Assembly (NCBI RefSeq): GCF_036421915.1
Contig: NZ_JAZGOM010000013.1
DNA length: 64,000 nt
Origin: Georgenia_A wangjunii
GTDB taxonomy: Bacteria > Actinomycetota > Actinomycetes > Actinomycetales > Actinomycetaceae
Direction: 5' to 3' (one strand)
Below are positions 1 through 8,939 of this stretch, in pieces. The position numbers and the translations under genes were made by a program. Each line of letters starts with the position of its first letter. Within the stretch, counting starts at the first letter, position 1. The notes under the pieces are model-generated. The model saw only the letters and a program-made list of their open reading frames with translations. It had not been told where the DNA came from and ran no database searches.

Positions 1-2736
1 GCACTCTCGCGACGCAACGTCCCCGGACAGCCCCGTCCCAGCAAAGTACTCACCCGACCACTGACCCGGCGCACACACCAGCGGTGCCGGCGGGGTTTCG
101 ACGGTGACCTGCTCGGACGCCACGGATGATTCGCCGGCGCCGAGAGCAACAACGACGTAAGAGTAGGTCGTCCCAGGCTCGACGTTCTCGTCCACAAACG
201 ACGTCTCCGTGATCGGCGTAGCGCCGTTCAGAGGCTCACCCACAGCCTCGGCGGGAGCACCGATGCCGCGGTAGAGGTTGTATCCGGTCGCGCCCTCAGA
301 CGCGTCCCACCGCAGCGCGACAGCGCCGTCGGCGCGGACCGTACCGGCGAAGTCCTCGGGCGCCGCCGGCGCCTCGGGCACGTCAGCCGGCACGACGATC
401 TCGAGCGCCTCGGAGGCAGCGGAAGCGCCGGCCTCGTTCACGGCGACGATCGCGTAGTAGTAGGTCGTGCCCGCCTCGGCGGACTCGTCGACGTACTCGG
501 CGTCGGTGACCGTGGCGAGGGGCGCACCCTCGGTGCTCACCTCGGAGTCGGTGGAGCGGTACACGTCGTAGCTCGTGGCACCCTCGGTCGCGTCCCAGGT
601 GAGCGCGACGCCCGCCTCGGTGATGTTCCCGTCGAGGTTCGCGGGCACAGCCGGAGCCGCAGGAGCCTCGGGCACGTCCACCGCGACGGACTCGGACAGC
701 TCCGAGGAGCCGCCCTCGTTCACCGCGACGACGGCGTAGTAGTAGGTGTTGCCCGCCTCGACCGTCGCGTCCACGTACTCCGCGCCCGTGACGGGCTCGG
801 AGTTCAGCGGGCTCGCGTCGGCCAGGCCGGCCTCGTCAGCGGCGCGCAGGACGTTGTAGCTCGTGGCGCCCTCGCTGCTGGTCCACTCGATGAGCGCACC
901 GGAAGCGTTGTGCGAACCAACGACGTCGGTCGGCGCCACGGGGGCCACGACGGCCTCCTCCTCGGCGTAGATCTCGACGTAGGCGAGCTTGGTGTTGTCG
1001 CCGCCGGTCTGGTCGATCGTGAGCGTGCCGTCGGTGACCTCCACGGTGCCCACGGCCTCGTCGTACTCGCGGGCCGCGTTGGGCACGAAGCCGTCGATGA
1101 GTGTCACACCCTCGGCGTTGATCACGTTGACGCTGTCGTACCCGCCGGTGGCGTACTCCCCAGCGTCACCGACGGCGGCCACGACGGTGTACGTCCCGTT
1201 GTCCAGGTCGTACTCCCACACGCCGTCCACGGTGCTGTTGACGTGCTGCATGTGGATGATCGTGGCGAGGCGCAGGTCCGGGTTCACCCCGGCGGCAGTG
1301 CGCTCACGCGTCACGGTGGAGAGGTTCAGGGGGGCGCCGTCGGCGGCGCTGATCCAGCCGAAGCCGCGGTCGGCGTCGTAGGGCAGGCCGGTGTCGGCGC
1401 TGAAGCCCTCGGGGGCCGTGGTCTCGACCGTCTGGAAGTTGATCTTCTCGACGACCTCGGCGTCGACACCGGGGATGGTGGTCTCGGCCGTGATGGCATC
1501 GGAGGGGTTTCCTGCCGCGTCGACCGCGACGACGGCGTAGTGGTAGTTCGCGCCGATGAAGGTGGTCCCGTCGGTGAACTCCGCGGTCGTCAGCGGCGCG
1601 GAGCCTGCGATGCCGGCGCCCGTCGTGGCGACGGGGCTCTCGGTCCCGCGGTAGACGCGGTAACCGACGACGTCGGACTCCGCTGCGGCCTGGTCCCAGC
1701 TCAGCGTGACGCCCGAGGGGCTAGCCGCCGCCTCGAGACCGGTCGGGGCATCGGGCCCTGTGGTGTCGATCTCCGCGACGGCGAAGCTCTCGAACGAGTA
1801 CGCCGCGGCGCTCGCGACCGCCATGTTGCGCTTGGTCGTGAAGATGCCGGCGAAGGACGACACGTCGGGGATCTGCTCGGTCACGAGGCTGCCGTCGGCA
1901 AAGCTCGCCGGCAGGGCGAGCGTCCCGACGGGCAGGACCGCGCCGGAGCCGATCTGGTACGAGGCCGTCATCGTGCCCGCGACGCTGTTGACGTCGAGCG
2001 TGAGCGTGACGGGCGCGGCGCTGAGCGCGGCCTGCGTCGTCGAGATCGTCACCTGGTCGTTCGTCGGCACGGTGGTGTCGGTGGCACCGGCGATCTCACG
2101 CGAGAGCTGGATCTGGCGGGAGTCCTTGGTCGTCGTCGCGTTCCCGTTTCCGATGACGGCGAGCTTGACGTAGTTGTCGTCGTCTGGGCCGAACCACAGG
2201 CCAGCTTGGGCCGAGCTGTGCACATCCGCCGGACTGAGGAGCGTCGTCGTCAGACGCACGCCCGTCTCGGTGGCGTCGACGCCCACCCCAAGTGTGTTGT
2301 CCTGCTTGTTGATGTCACCCGACACGCCGGAGCCCGGCTTGGAGTAGGCGATGCCCTTGGTGGCCGTGATCGTGAGGTTCCCGTTCGCCACCTCGAGGTT
2401 GCCCGGCACGTAGTACGCCGGGTCCGCGCTCGAGGGCTGCACCATCGTGAAGCCGGTGTCGATGTCCGCCGCGGAGTGCAGACCGCCCTCGGTGCCGTCG
2501 AAGGTGAGCGCGATCTCGTTGCCCGGCGCGGCGATCTCGGCCGCTGGCAGCGGGGAGTACGGCGACGTCTCCCACTGCGTCGCGTCCGCCGGCACGTCGG
2601 CCACGGGGATCGCCGCCGCCGGCACGGCCAGGACGGACATCGTGGCGACCAGCGCGAAGGCCGCCGTGGCAGCAGTGCCGGCTCGCCTCATCGCCGCTCT
2701 GGGCCGGCTCGGACGGGGGGCAGGTTGACGGGGCAT
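1..2736 (-). CDS. Secreted multidomain carbohydrate-binding protein (ConA-like, FN3, malectin-like, PA14), C-terminus cut by window edge
   Basis: The frame is open from ATG 2736 to base 1, giving the first 912 residues. The start is chosen because GAGAGGA lies six bases before it; an internal ATG at 2691 lacks a site. A basic N-region and hydrophobic stretch ending in AVPAAA (about residue 42) form a signal peptide. Domains in order: concanavalin/laminin-G-like (about 70-320, DNTLGVGVDATETGVRL), FN3 (326-423), malectin-like di-glucose-binding (432-590, RLATIIHMQH, DSVNVINAEG, TKLAYVEIYAE), three FN3 repeats (598-686, 695-781, 791-878; each with NTYYYAVVAVNE or similar), then the beginning of a PA14-like module (WSGEYFAGTGLSG from 893). 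Such proteins are exported and bind glycans; a catalytic domain, if any, lies beyond the left edge. Architecture is seen; ligand is unknown. Confidence 0.85.
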   Translation of the reverse strand, partial: MPRQPAPRPSRPRAAMRRAGTAATAAFALVATMSVLAVPAAAIPVADVPADATQWETSPYSPLPAAEIAAPGNEIALTFDGTEGGLHSAADIDTGFTMVQPSSADPAYYVPGNLEVANGNLTITATKGIAYSKPGSGVSGDINKQDNTLGVGVDATETGVRLTTTLLSPADVHSSAQAGLWFGPDDDNYVKLAVIGNGNATTTKDSRQIQLSREIAGATDTTVPTNDQVTISTTQAALSAAPVTLTLDVNSVAGTMTASYQIGSGAVLPVGTLALPASFADGSLVTEQIPDVSSFAGIFTTKRNMAVASAAAYSFESFAVAEIDTTGPDAPTGLEAAASPSGVTLSWDQAAAESDVVGYRVYRGTESPVATTGAGIAGSAPLTTAEFTDGTTFIGANYHYAVVAVDAAGNPSDAITAETTIPGVDAEVVEKINFQTVETTAPEGFSADTGLPYDADRGFGWISAADGAPLNLSTVTRERTAAGVNPDLRLATIIHMQHVNSTVDGVWEYDLDNGTYTVVAAVGDAGEYATGGYDSVNVINAEGVTLIDGFVPNAAREYDEAVGTVEVTDGTLTIDQTGGDNTKLAYVEIYAEEEAVVAPVAPTDVVGSHNASGALIEWTSSEGATSYNVLRAADEAGLADASPLNSEPVTGAEYVDATVEAGNTYYYAVVAVNEGGSSELSESVAVDVPEAPAAPAVPANLDGNITEAGVALTWDATEGATSYDVYRSTDSEVSTEGAPLATVTDAEYVDESAEAGTTYYYAIVAVNEAGASAASEALEIVVPADVPEAPAAPEDFAGTVRADGAVALRWDASEGATGYNLYRGIGAPAEAVGEPLNGATPITETSFVDENVEPGTTYSYVVVALGAGESSVASEQVTVETPPAPLVCAPGQWSGEYFAGTGLSGDVASREC

Positions 2737-3275
2737 AGCCGTTCCTCTCGGGTGAAGCTCATGGCTGTTGGGTTGGCCGGCGCTCGGGCGCGGAGCGCGC
2801 CGACCCGGCAGACGGAAGAGCGTGCGGAAGATGCGAGAGGGTAGGAACTGGTCAGCACCGCTCACTGCGGATGCTCGGTCGTCATCACTCGCGTGCATGT
2901 GGAGTTCCCGTCTCTGGTCGTACCGGCATGGCGCACCGGTTGCGAACCGCCCCCCGGTCTCAGCGCGTCGTTGCGCTGACCCCTAGGAGAGCACTCAGCG
3001 ATCCACTCCTGGAACATGCAAAGGGATGAGGTATGGACGAACGTCGAGGCTCGGCAGGGTGAGTAGTGGGGGTGAGGTGAGGGTGAGCCGACTGATCAAC
3101 ATGGCGCTCCACCTGCGGCGATCTCTCGCCCGCGGCAGCGGCAGGGTGAGTCGCCACCCCGGCTGCCAGGAGGAAGTCAGACCAGACGTCGAGCCGGCCG
3201 CCAGTGCGCGCGCCCGTGCCCGGCGTCAGAGCGGAGCGTCCGAGCGCAGCGTCAGAGCCCTAGCGTCCGAGCGCG
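2737..3275. other. 539-bp intergenic region; leader of the secreted FN3 protein
   Basis: No convincing gene. On the minus strand it forms a long leader for the FN3 protein. It contains a hairpin TCAGCGC/GCGCTGA (2960-2966 with 2973-2979, six-base loop) and an ACCGG/CCGGT hairpin near 2923-2941. I compared it by eye with SAM, cobalamin, c-di-GMP and ydaO/c-di-AMP riboswitch cores and found no match. The right end carries the short tandem repeats listed separately. Confidence 0.4.
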
Positions 3276-3285
3276 TCAGAGCCCG
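3223..3285. repeat. Short tandem repeat at the 3' end of the DUF3152 gene
   Basis: GCGTCAGAGC begins at 3223, 3249 and 3273, so units are 26 and 24 bp; the first two also share AGCGTCCGAGC. The TGA stop of the DUF3152 gene is formed by the TCA of the third unit. Likely replication slippage; no function inferred. Confidence 0.7.
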
Positions 3286-4142
3286 GGCCACGGGTTCGGC
3301 TGACAGCCCTCGAGCCGGAGGGTCTGCTGAAGCATGATCGGCGCCGGCTCGCCCGGCACCTGGCAGCTCTCGTGCGGGTGCCCGAGGACGTGGCCCACCT
3401 CGTGGTTGACTAGGTACTCGCGGTACTGGGCCACGGTGCCCCCGCCGGCGAGGAACGGCTCGGCGCCGACCGCCCAGTTGCGGGCGTTGAGCACGGCGAA
3501 GCCGACGCGCCCGCACGAGACGCGCCCCTGCGTGTCCACGGGGTAGCACAGGCGGTCGGTGGTGGCGGGCGAGGCGAGGGTGACGTCGATGTCTGCCTCA
3601 CCGTCGGTGCGCGCGAACGCCACCGAGCCGTCGTGGCCCCAGCCGCGCGGGTCGTTGAGCGTGGCGAGGACGGCGTCGGCGAAGACTGCACCGTCGATCC
3701 CGAGCCCTTCCTCGATCTCGACGCGGACACTGAGGATGCGCGCCGCCTCGTGGGGCGCCGGCACGGAGCCGGCGACGGTCCGTAGCCGCCCGCCGCCGTC
3801 GACGGGGATCTCCGTGCTCCACAGCCCACCGTTCTCCGCGACGAACGTGGGCTCGACCTTGGGTGGGACGTCCGCCGGGCGGCGACCGCCGTCGCCGGGC
3901 GCCGTCGTGCTCGGCGCGGGCACACCGGGCGGGGTACCGTCCGGCTCGGAGGTGCCCGGCTCTGCCGCGCCGGGAGCGGCGGCGCGCGTCGACGGGACCG
4001 GGGCCGGGACGGGCTCCTGCGCGGTCGGGACGGCGCCCTCCTGCGAGGCGTCCCCACCGACCCACCCTGGTCCGAGGACGAGCGCGAGAGCCGCCACGGG
4101 GACGCCGACCGCGACGGCGGCTCGTCGGCCCTTGCTCACCAT
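3276..4142 (-). CDS. DUF3152 domain protein, putative secreted zinc metalloprotease-like
   Basis: 288 residues from ATG 4142, preceded by GGGGGAG; an ATG nine codons upstream has no site. An N-terminal hydrophobic segment (about residues 8-25) is a signal peptide or anchor, followed by a Pro/Ala/Thr-rich linker (to about 95). The C-terminal half is the actinobacterial DUF3152 domain with HEVGHVLGHPH (H247, H251, H255/H257), which resembles the zinc site of M10/M12-type metallopeptidases, and with several conserved Cys. Activity of DUF3152 proteins is not established to my knowledge, so metalloprotease is inference from the motif. It stands alone between the FN3 protein and thioredoxin, all on the minus strand. 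Confidence 0.85.
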   Translation of the reverse strand: MVSKGRRAAVAVGVPVAALALVLGPGWVGGDASQEGAVPTAQEPVPAPVPSTRAAAPGAAEPGTSEPDGTPPGVPAPSTTAPGDGGRRPADVPPKVEPTFVAENGGLWSTEIPVDGGGRLRTVAGSVPAPHEAARILSVRVEIEEGLGIDGAVFADAVLATLNDPRGWGHDGSVAFARTDGEADIDVTLASPATTDRLCYPVDTQGRVSCGRVGFAVLNARNWAVGAEPFLAGGGTVAQYREYLVNHEVGHVLGHPHESCQVPGEPAPIMLQQTLRLEGCQPNPWPGL

Positions 4143-4209
4143 GGCACTCCCCCAGATCGTGCCGATCATAGGAGCGTCCCGCCCATGGACCGAAACCGGC
4201 GGCCTGCGC

Positions 4210-4581
4210 TCAGGAGGGCTGCGACCCCTGCTCAGCGATCTTCGCCCGCACCTCGTCCATGTCGAGCCCGCGGACGGCGCCGACGAGCTCCTCGAGGGCG
4301 GGGCCGGGCAGCGCGCCGGCCTGGGAGAAGACGAGGATTCCCTCGCGGAACGCCATGAGGGTCGGGATCGCCGTGATTCCGGCCTCGGCGGCGAGCTGCT
4401 GCTCGGCCTCCGTGTCCACCTTGGCGAAGACGATGTCCGTGTGCTTCTCCGAGGCCTTCTCGTACACCGGCGCGAACTTCTTGCACGGCCCGCACCAGTC
4501 GGCCCAGAAGTCCACGAGGACGATGTCGTTGTCGGTCACGGTCTGCTCGAACGTGCCGGTGGTCGCGTCGAGGGTCGCCAT
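4210..4581 (-). CDS. trxA: Thioredoxin
   Basis: 123 residues from ATG 4581 with a strong AAGGAGG seven bases upstream. The fold is complete with the active site WCGPCK (C30, C33), the cis-Pro region AIPTL and the conserved D24-F-W. It is a cytosolic dithiol-disulfide oxidoreductase. The C-terminal 15 residues (DMDEVRAKIAEQG) extend slightly beyond classical TrxA, a form common in actinobacteria as a second thioredoxin. It is divergent from the S9 peptidase; only 98 bp separate the two starts. Confidence 0.93.
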   Translation of the reverse strand: MATLDATTGTFEQTVTDNDIVLVDFWADWCGPCKKFAPVYEKASEKHTDIVFAKVDTEAEQQLAAEAGITAIPTLMAFREGILVFSQAGALPGPALEELVGAVRGLDMDEVRAKIAEQGSQPS

Positions 4582-4667
4582 GGCCCTCCTCCTTGTGTCG
4601 TCGCTGTCGCGTTGCTCTGTCGACGTCCAGCCTCGCACCATTTGGTCCGGTTGTCGGCTCACGGACA

Positions 4668-4673
4668 TACGCT
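4668..4673 (+). promoter_or_regulatory. -10 box of a leaderless promoter (S9 peptidase)
   Basis: TACGCT followed by exactly six bases and ATG 4680. No Shine-Dalgarno site precedes the ATG, so transcription probably starts at the start codon. Confidence 0.55.
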
Positions 4674-4679
4674 GAGGCG

Positions 4680-6536
4680 ATGACGAGGGCAGTTCGGGGC
4701 AGATCCGCGCGGCGCGGTGGACGGACCCCGTGGCCGCCCGCCGACTGGGAGCTGCGCTTCCGGGCCGCGCAGGTCGACCTGCCCGACTGGGCGGAGGACG
4801 CACCGGACCGCGCGTGCGTCGTCGCGTCCGCCCACGGCGTCCTCCAGGTGCACTCGTGGGACGTCGCCACGGGCCGGCTCGTCCAGGCGACGGACCGCCC
4901 GGCGGGCACCACCCTGGCCACGATCGACCCGGCCGGGCAGTGGTTGTGGTGGTTCGACGACACCGACGGCGACGAGTACGGCGTGTGGCGGCGCCAGCCG
5001 TTCGCCTCCCCGCCGAGCCGGCGGCCGGAGACGCCGATCGCGCTGCCCGCCTCCTACCCCTCGGGCCTCCTCCTCGCCCGCGACGGCACCGGCGTCATCG
5101 GGCGCAGCGACGAGGGGTACGGCACGACGATCCACCAGGTCGTCATCGGCCCCCTCGCCGCGGGCACGGACGCGCCGGTCCTGCTCTACACGAGCGAGCA
5201 CGACGCCGAGGCGGCCGCCCTCAGCCACGACGGCAACCTCGTGGCCGTCGAGCACTCCGAGCGGGGCGACGCCCGCCACCCCGCCCTCCGCGTCCTGCTG
5301 GCGGACACCGGGGCGGTCCTCGCCGACCTCGACGACGGCCCGGGCAGCGGCCTGTGGGCGCTCGACTTCGCGCCGATCGACGGGGACCCCCGCCTGCTCG
5401 TCCTGCACGAGCGGGGCGGGCACCCCGCGCTGGCCGTGTGGGACCTGCGGGCGCGCGTCCGCCAGGACATCGACCTCGGCCTGCCCGGGGAGGTCGCGGA
5501 CGCCGCGTGGTACCCCGACGCCCGCGGCATTCTCGTCGCCGTCGACCACGACGCCCGCACGCGCCTCGTCCGCTACGACGTCACCTCCGGGCAGACGACG
5601 CCGATCGGGCCCACGGACGGCACCGTCGCGCAGGCGTGCCCTCGGCCCGACGGCGACGCGTGGGTGCGCTGGTCCTCGGCCGCCGTCCCGCGCTCCGTGC
5701 GCTCGGCGCGGACCGGTCTCGAGCTCCTCCCGCCCATGGGCGCGCGGCCGGCCCCGTCGGTGCCCGTCGAGGACGTCTGGGTGGACGGGCCCGGCGGGCG
5801 GGTCCACGCCCTCCTGCGCCTGCCCCCGCCGGCGGCCCGGCGCGGGCAGGAGGGCCCGTACCCCGTCGTCGTCGACGTCCACGGCGGCCCGGAGGACCAC
5901 CGGACCGACTCCTTCTCCCCCTCCCTCGCCGCGTGGGTCGACCACGGGTTCGCCGTGCTCAGCGTCAACTACCGCGGGTCCACCGGGTACGGCAGCGCGT
6001 GGCGGGACGCGATCGAGCGCCGGGTGGGCTTCACCGAGCTGGAGGACATCGCCGCGGTCCACGAGCACCTCGTCCGGGCCGGCGTCCTCGACCCGGCGCG
6101 GTCCGTCCTCGCGGGTGCCTCGTGGGGCGGCTACCTCACGCTCCTCGGCCTGGGCACCCAGCCCGAGCGGTGGACGGTCGGCGTGGCCGACGTCCCCGTT
6201 GCCGACTACGTCGCGGCCTACGAGGTCGAGATGTCCGGGCTGCAGGCCTTCGACCGCGCGCTCTTCGGCGGTTCCCCCAGCGAGGTGCCGGACGCCTACC
6301 GCGCCGCGAGCCCCGTCACGTACGTCGACGCCGTGCGAGCGCCCGTCCTCGTCCTCGCCGGGACGCAGGACCCGCGCTGCCCCATCCGCCAGGTCGAGCG
6401 GTACGTCGGTGCCCTGCGCCGGATGGGCGGCACCGTCGAGCTCCGCACGTTCGGTGCCGGCCACGGCTCGTACGCCGACGACGAGCGGGTCGGGCAGATG
6501 CGCGCCCAGATCGAGTTCGTCCTCAGCCACCTGTGA
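4680..6536 (+). CDS. S9 family (prolyl oligopeptidase-like) serine peptidase
   Basis: 618 residues. The N-terminal 370 residues are the beta-propeller (WDVATGRLV, DGDEYGVW, GTGVIGRSDEGYGTT repeats), and the C-terminal part is the alpha/beta hydrolase domain. Catalytic triad: S481 in GASWGGY, D564 in GTQDPRCP, H595 in GAGHGSYAD; the oxyanion/propeller-interface motif VDVHGGPEDH is present. No signal peptide, so cytosolic cleavage of short peptides, by family (acylaminoacyl peptidase/DPP group). ATG 4680 is favoured by homologous length and the leaderless -10. The nitrilase-family gene follows after 61 bp with its own ribosome site. Confidence 0.9.
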   Translation: MTRAVRGRSARRGGRTPWPPADWELRFRAAQVDLPDWAEDAPDRACVVASAHGVLQVHSWDVATGRLVQATDRPAGTTLATIDPAGQWLWWFDDTDGDEYGVWRRQPFASPPSRRPETPIALPASYPSGLLLARDGTGVIGRSDEGYGTTIHQVVIGPLAAGTDAPVLLYTSEHDAEAAALSHDGNLVAVEHSERGDARHPALRVLLADTGAVLADLDDGPGSGLWALDFAPIDGDPRLLVLHERGGHPALAVWDLRARVRQDIDLGLPGEVADAAWYPDARGILVAVDHDARTRLVRYDVTSGQTTPIGPTDGTVAQACPRPDGDAWVRWSSAAVPRSVRSARTGLELLPPMGARPAPSVPVEDVWVDGPGGRVHALLRLPPPAARRGQEGPYPVVVDVHGGPEDHRTDSFSPSLAAWVDHGFAVLSVNYRGSTGYGSAWRDAIERRVGFTELEDIAAVHEHLVRAGVLDPARSVLAGASWGGYLTLLGLGTQPERWTVGVADVPVADYVAAYEVEMSGLQAFDRALFGGSPSEVPDAYRAASPVTYVDAVRAPVLVLAGTQDPRCPIRQVERYVGALRRMGGTVELRTFGAGHGSYADDERVGQMRAQIEFVLSHL

Positions 6537-6597
6537 GCGCGAGCGGTACTGTCGGCGGGGCTTGAGGCGCCTGTCGGGCACGAGCGGGAGAGGACCT

Positions 6598-7398
6598 ATG
6601 TCGCTGACGGTTGCGGTGGGGCAGTTCGCCCCGACGGAGGACAAGGGCGCCAACCTGCGCGCCATCGAGGACCTCCTCCAGGCGGCGACGGCGCGCGGCG
6701 CGCGCCTCGTCGTCCTCCCGGAGTTCGCGGTCTTCACGGCCTCCGCGATGGACGACCGGTTCGTCGACAGCGCGGAGCCGCTCGACGGTCCCACGGTCGC
6801 CCGCCTCGCGGCCCTGTCCGCCCAGCTCGGTGTCACGCTCGTCGCCGGCGTCAACGAGCCCGCTGGTGACGGTCGCATCCACAACGCCCTCGTGGGCGTC
6901 CAGGACGGCGAGGTGCGGGCCGTCTACCGCAAGGTCCACCTCTACGACGCGTTCGGCTACCGGGAGTCGGACCGGGTGGTCGCCGCCGACCCCGTCGCAC
7001 CCGCCCTGCTCGACGTCGACGGCTTCACGGTGGGCCTGCAGACCTGCTACGACCTCCGCTTCCCGGAGGTCTCGCGCGTGCTCGTCGACGGCGGCGCGGA
7101 CGTTCTCGCGGTCCCGGCGGCGTGGGTGCCCGGCCCGCTCAAGGAGTACCACTGGGGCACGCTGCTGCGCGCCCGCGCGATCGAGAACACGGTCTACGTC
7201 CTCGCCGCCGACCAGACCGGGCCGACGGGCGTCGGCGGGAGCGCCGTGCTCGACCCCATGGGCGTCGCCCTGGCGGCGCTCGGCGAGGCGCCCGGCGTCG
7301 CCGTCGCGAACCTCGAGCGGTCCCGCCTCGAGCGTGTCCGCCAGGTCAACCCCGCGCTCGGCCTGCGGCGCTACCGCGTCGTGCCGCGCGAGGCGTAG
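6598..7398 (+). CDS. Carbon-nitrogen hydrolase (nitrilase superfamily amidase)
   Basis: 266 residues, start supported by GGGAGAGGA. The Glu-Lys-Cys triad is intact: E41 (LPEF), K112 (YRKVHLYD) and C150 (QTCYDLRFPE). Length and the KVHLYDAFGYRESD segment fit the branch with omega-amidase/Nit2 and deaminated-glutathione amidase (Nit1). It hydrolyses a C-N bond of a small amide in the cytosol; exact substrate cannot be told. It ends 18 bp from the convergent metQ gene. Confidence 0.88.
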   Translation: MSLTVAVGQFAPTEDKGANLRAIEDLLQAATARGARLVVLPEFAVFTASAMDDRFVDSAEPLDGPTVARLAALSAQLGVTLVAGVNEPAGDGRIHNALVGVQDGEVRAVYRKVHLYDAFGYRESDRVVAADPVAPALLDVDGFTVGLQTCYDLRFPEVSRVLVDGGADVLAVPAAWVPGPLKEYHWGTLLRARAIENTVYVLAADQTGPTGVGGSAVLDPMGVALAALGEAPGVAVANLERSRLERVRQVNPALGLRRYRVVPREA

Positions 7399-7416
7399 CG
7401 GCCCGTCGGGCGGTGC

Positions 7417-8226
7417 TCACTCGGCCGGGATGATGACGCCCTGGTACTCGTCCGCGATGAACTGCGCCATCTCGTCCGAGGTGAGCAGCTCGAAGAGGGT
7501 GACCACGCGCGGGTCCTCCGCGAGCTCCGCCGTCGTCGTCAGGACGTTGTAGTAGTCGCTGTCGTTGCCCTCGGCGAGGATCTGCTGGTCCTCGCTGAGG
7601 CCGGCCGGCAGGGCGAACGCGGCGGTGACGATCGCGGCGTCCTGGTCGTCGACAGCCTGCGGGAGGGTCGCGTTCTCGATCTCGACGAAGGTGATGTTCC
7701 GCGGGTTGGCGGTGATGTCGTTGATCGTGATCGGCTCGTCGGTCACCTCGATGAGACCCTCGGCGGCGAGGAGCTTGAGCGCGCGGCCCTCGTTCGTCGG
7801 GTCGTTGGGGATGGCGACCGAGGCGCCGTCGGGCAGGTCCTCGAGGCTGTCGTAGTCGTTGGAGTACAGGCCCATCCGGGGCAGGTAGACCTCGCCGACC
7901 GAGACGAGGTCCTCGCCGCTCGCCTCGTTGTACGTCTCCATGAACGTCGTGTTCTGGAAGAGGTTGGCGTCGACGTCACCGTCGGTGAGCGCGGGGTTGG
8001 GGGTGTTGTAGTCGCTGAACTCGACGAACTCGACCGTGAGGCCCTCGGCGGGCGCGAGCTCCTCGGCGACGAACCGGAGCATGTCGCCGGCGGGGACGGC
8101 GAGCGCGCCCACCCGGATGGTGTCGGTCTCCGCCGCGGCGGTTCCGCCGTCGCCGTCCTCTGCCCCGCAGGCGGTGAGGGCGAGAGCGGTGACGACGGCG
8201 AGGGGCAGGGTGCGGGTGAGGCGCAT
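7417..8226 (-). CDS. metQ: MetQ/NlpA-family substrate-binding lipoprotein
   Basis: 269 residues, ATG 8226 after AAGGAATCACC. Signal peptide with lipobox LALTAC (Cys about 20), so anchored outside the membrane. The NlpA/MetQ fold shows in VEFVEFSDYNTPNPALTDGDVDANLFQ, AIPNDPTNEGRALKLL, and TAAFALPAGL. It captures methionine or a related amino acid for MetI-MetN. Last gene of a three-gene operon (11 bp after metI). Confidence 0.9.
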   Translation of the reverse strand: MRLTRTLPLAVVTALALTACGAEDGDGGTAAAETDTIRVGALAVPAGDMLRFVAEELAPAEGLTVEFVEFSDYNTPNPALTDGDVDANLFQNTTFMETYNEASGEDLVSVGEVYLPRMGLYSNDYDSLEDLPDGASVAIPNDPTNEGRALKLLAAEGLIEVTDEPITINDITANPRNITFVEIENATLPQAVDDQDAAIVTAAFALPAGLSEDQQILAEGNDSDYYNVLTTTAELAEDPRVVTLFELLTSDEMAQFIADEYQGVIIPAE

Positions 8227-8237
8227 GGTGATTCCTT

Positions 8238-8939
8238 CTAGCGGTGGGAGGCGCGTCGGGCGACGTAGTTCCCGAGGGACTGGAGGACCTGGACGATGAG
8301 GACGAGGAGCACGACGACGACGAGCATGTACTCGAGGCTGTAGCGCTGGTAGCCGTAACGGAAGGCGACGTCGCCGAGCCCGCCGCCGCCGACGGCGCCG
8401 ACCATGGCGGAGTACCCGATGAGGCCGACGACGGTCGTCGACAGGCCGAGGGCGAGGGCTGGCACGGCCTCGGCGAGGAGCACCTTCGCCATGATCGTGC
8501 GCTTCGTGGCACCGAGGGAGACGGCGGCGTCGACGACGCCCCGGGGTACCTCGCGGATGGCAATCTCGACGAGGCGGGCGAAGAACGGGATCCCCGCGAT
8601 CGTCAGCGGCACGATCGCGGCCGTCGGGCCGATGAAGGAGCCCACGACGAGCCGCGTGAACGGGATGAGCAGAATCATGAGGATGATGAACGGGATCGAC
8701 CGGCCGACGTTGACGACGACGTCGAGCAACCGGTTGAGCACCCGGCCGAGGGTGCGCGAGCCGAAGGGCTTGGCGTAGAGGCCGCCCTCCTCGGTCGTGA
8801 CGAGGAGGAGGCCGACCGCGATGCCGACGACGACGGTGATCGCCAGCGCGGCGAAGACCATGTAAAGGGTCTCCCACGTCGCCGCCGTCACCACCTCGAC
8901 GAGCGTGGACCAGAAGTCCGGATCGTCGCGGTCGATCAT
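8238..8939 (-). CDS. metI: Methionine-type ABC transporter permease
   Basis: 233 residues with five predicted membrane segments and the inner-membrane coupling motif EAVPALALGLSTTVVGLIGYSAMVG in the usual permease position. Also RSIPFIILMILLIPFTR typical of MetI. Its ATG overlaps the metN stop as ATGA, indicating translational coupling. Confidence 0.92.
   Translation of the reverse strand: MIDRDDPDFWSTLVEVVTAATWETLYMVFAALAITVVVGIAVGLLLVTTEEGGLYAKPFGSRTLGRVLNRLLDVVVNVGRSIPFIILMILLIPFTRLVVGSFIGPTAAIVPLTIAGIPFFARLVEIAIREVPRGVVDAAVSLGATKRTIMAKVLLAEAVPALALGLSTTVVGLIGYSAMVGAVGGGGLGDVAFRYGYQRYSLEYMLVVVVLLVLIVQVLQSLGNYVARRASHR

Noticed and set aside
2737..3000. c-di-AMP or other riboswitch in the leader of the FN3 gene
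   Set aside because: Hairpins exist, but the conserved nucleotides of the known classes do not.
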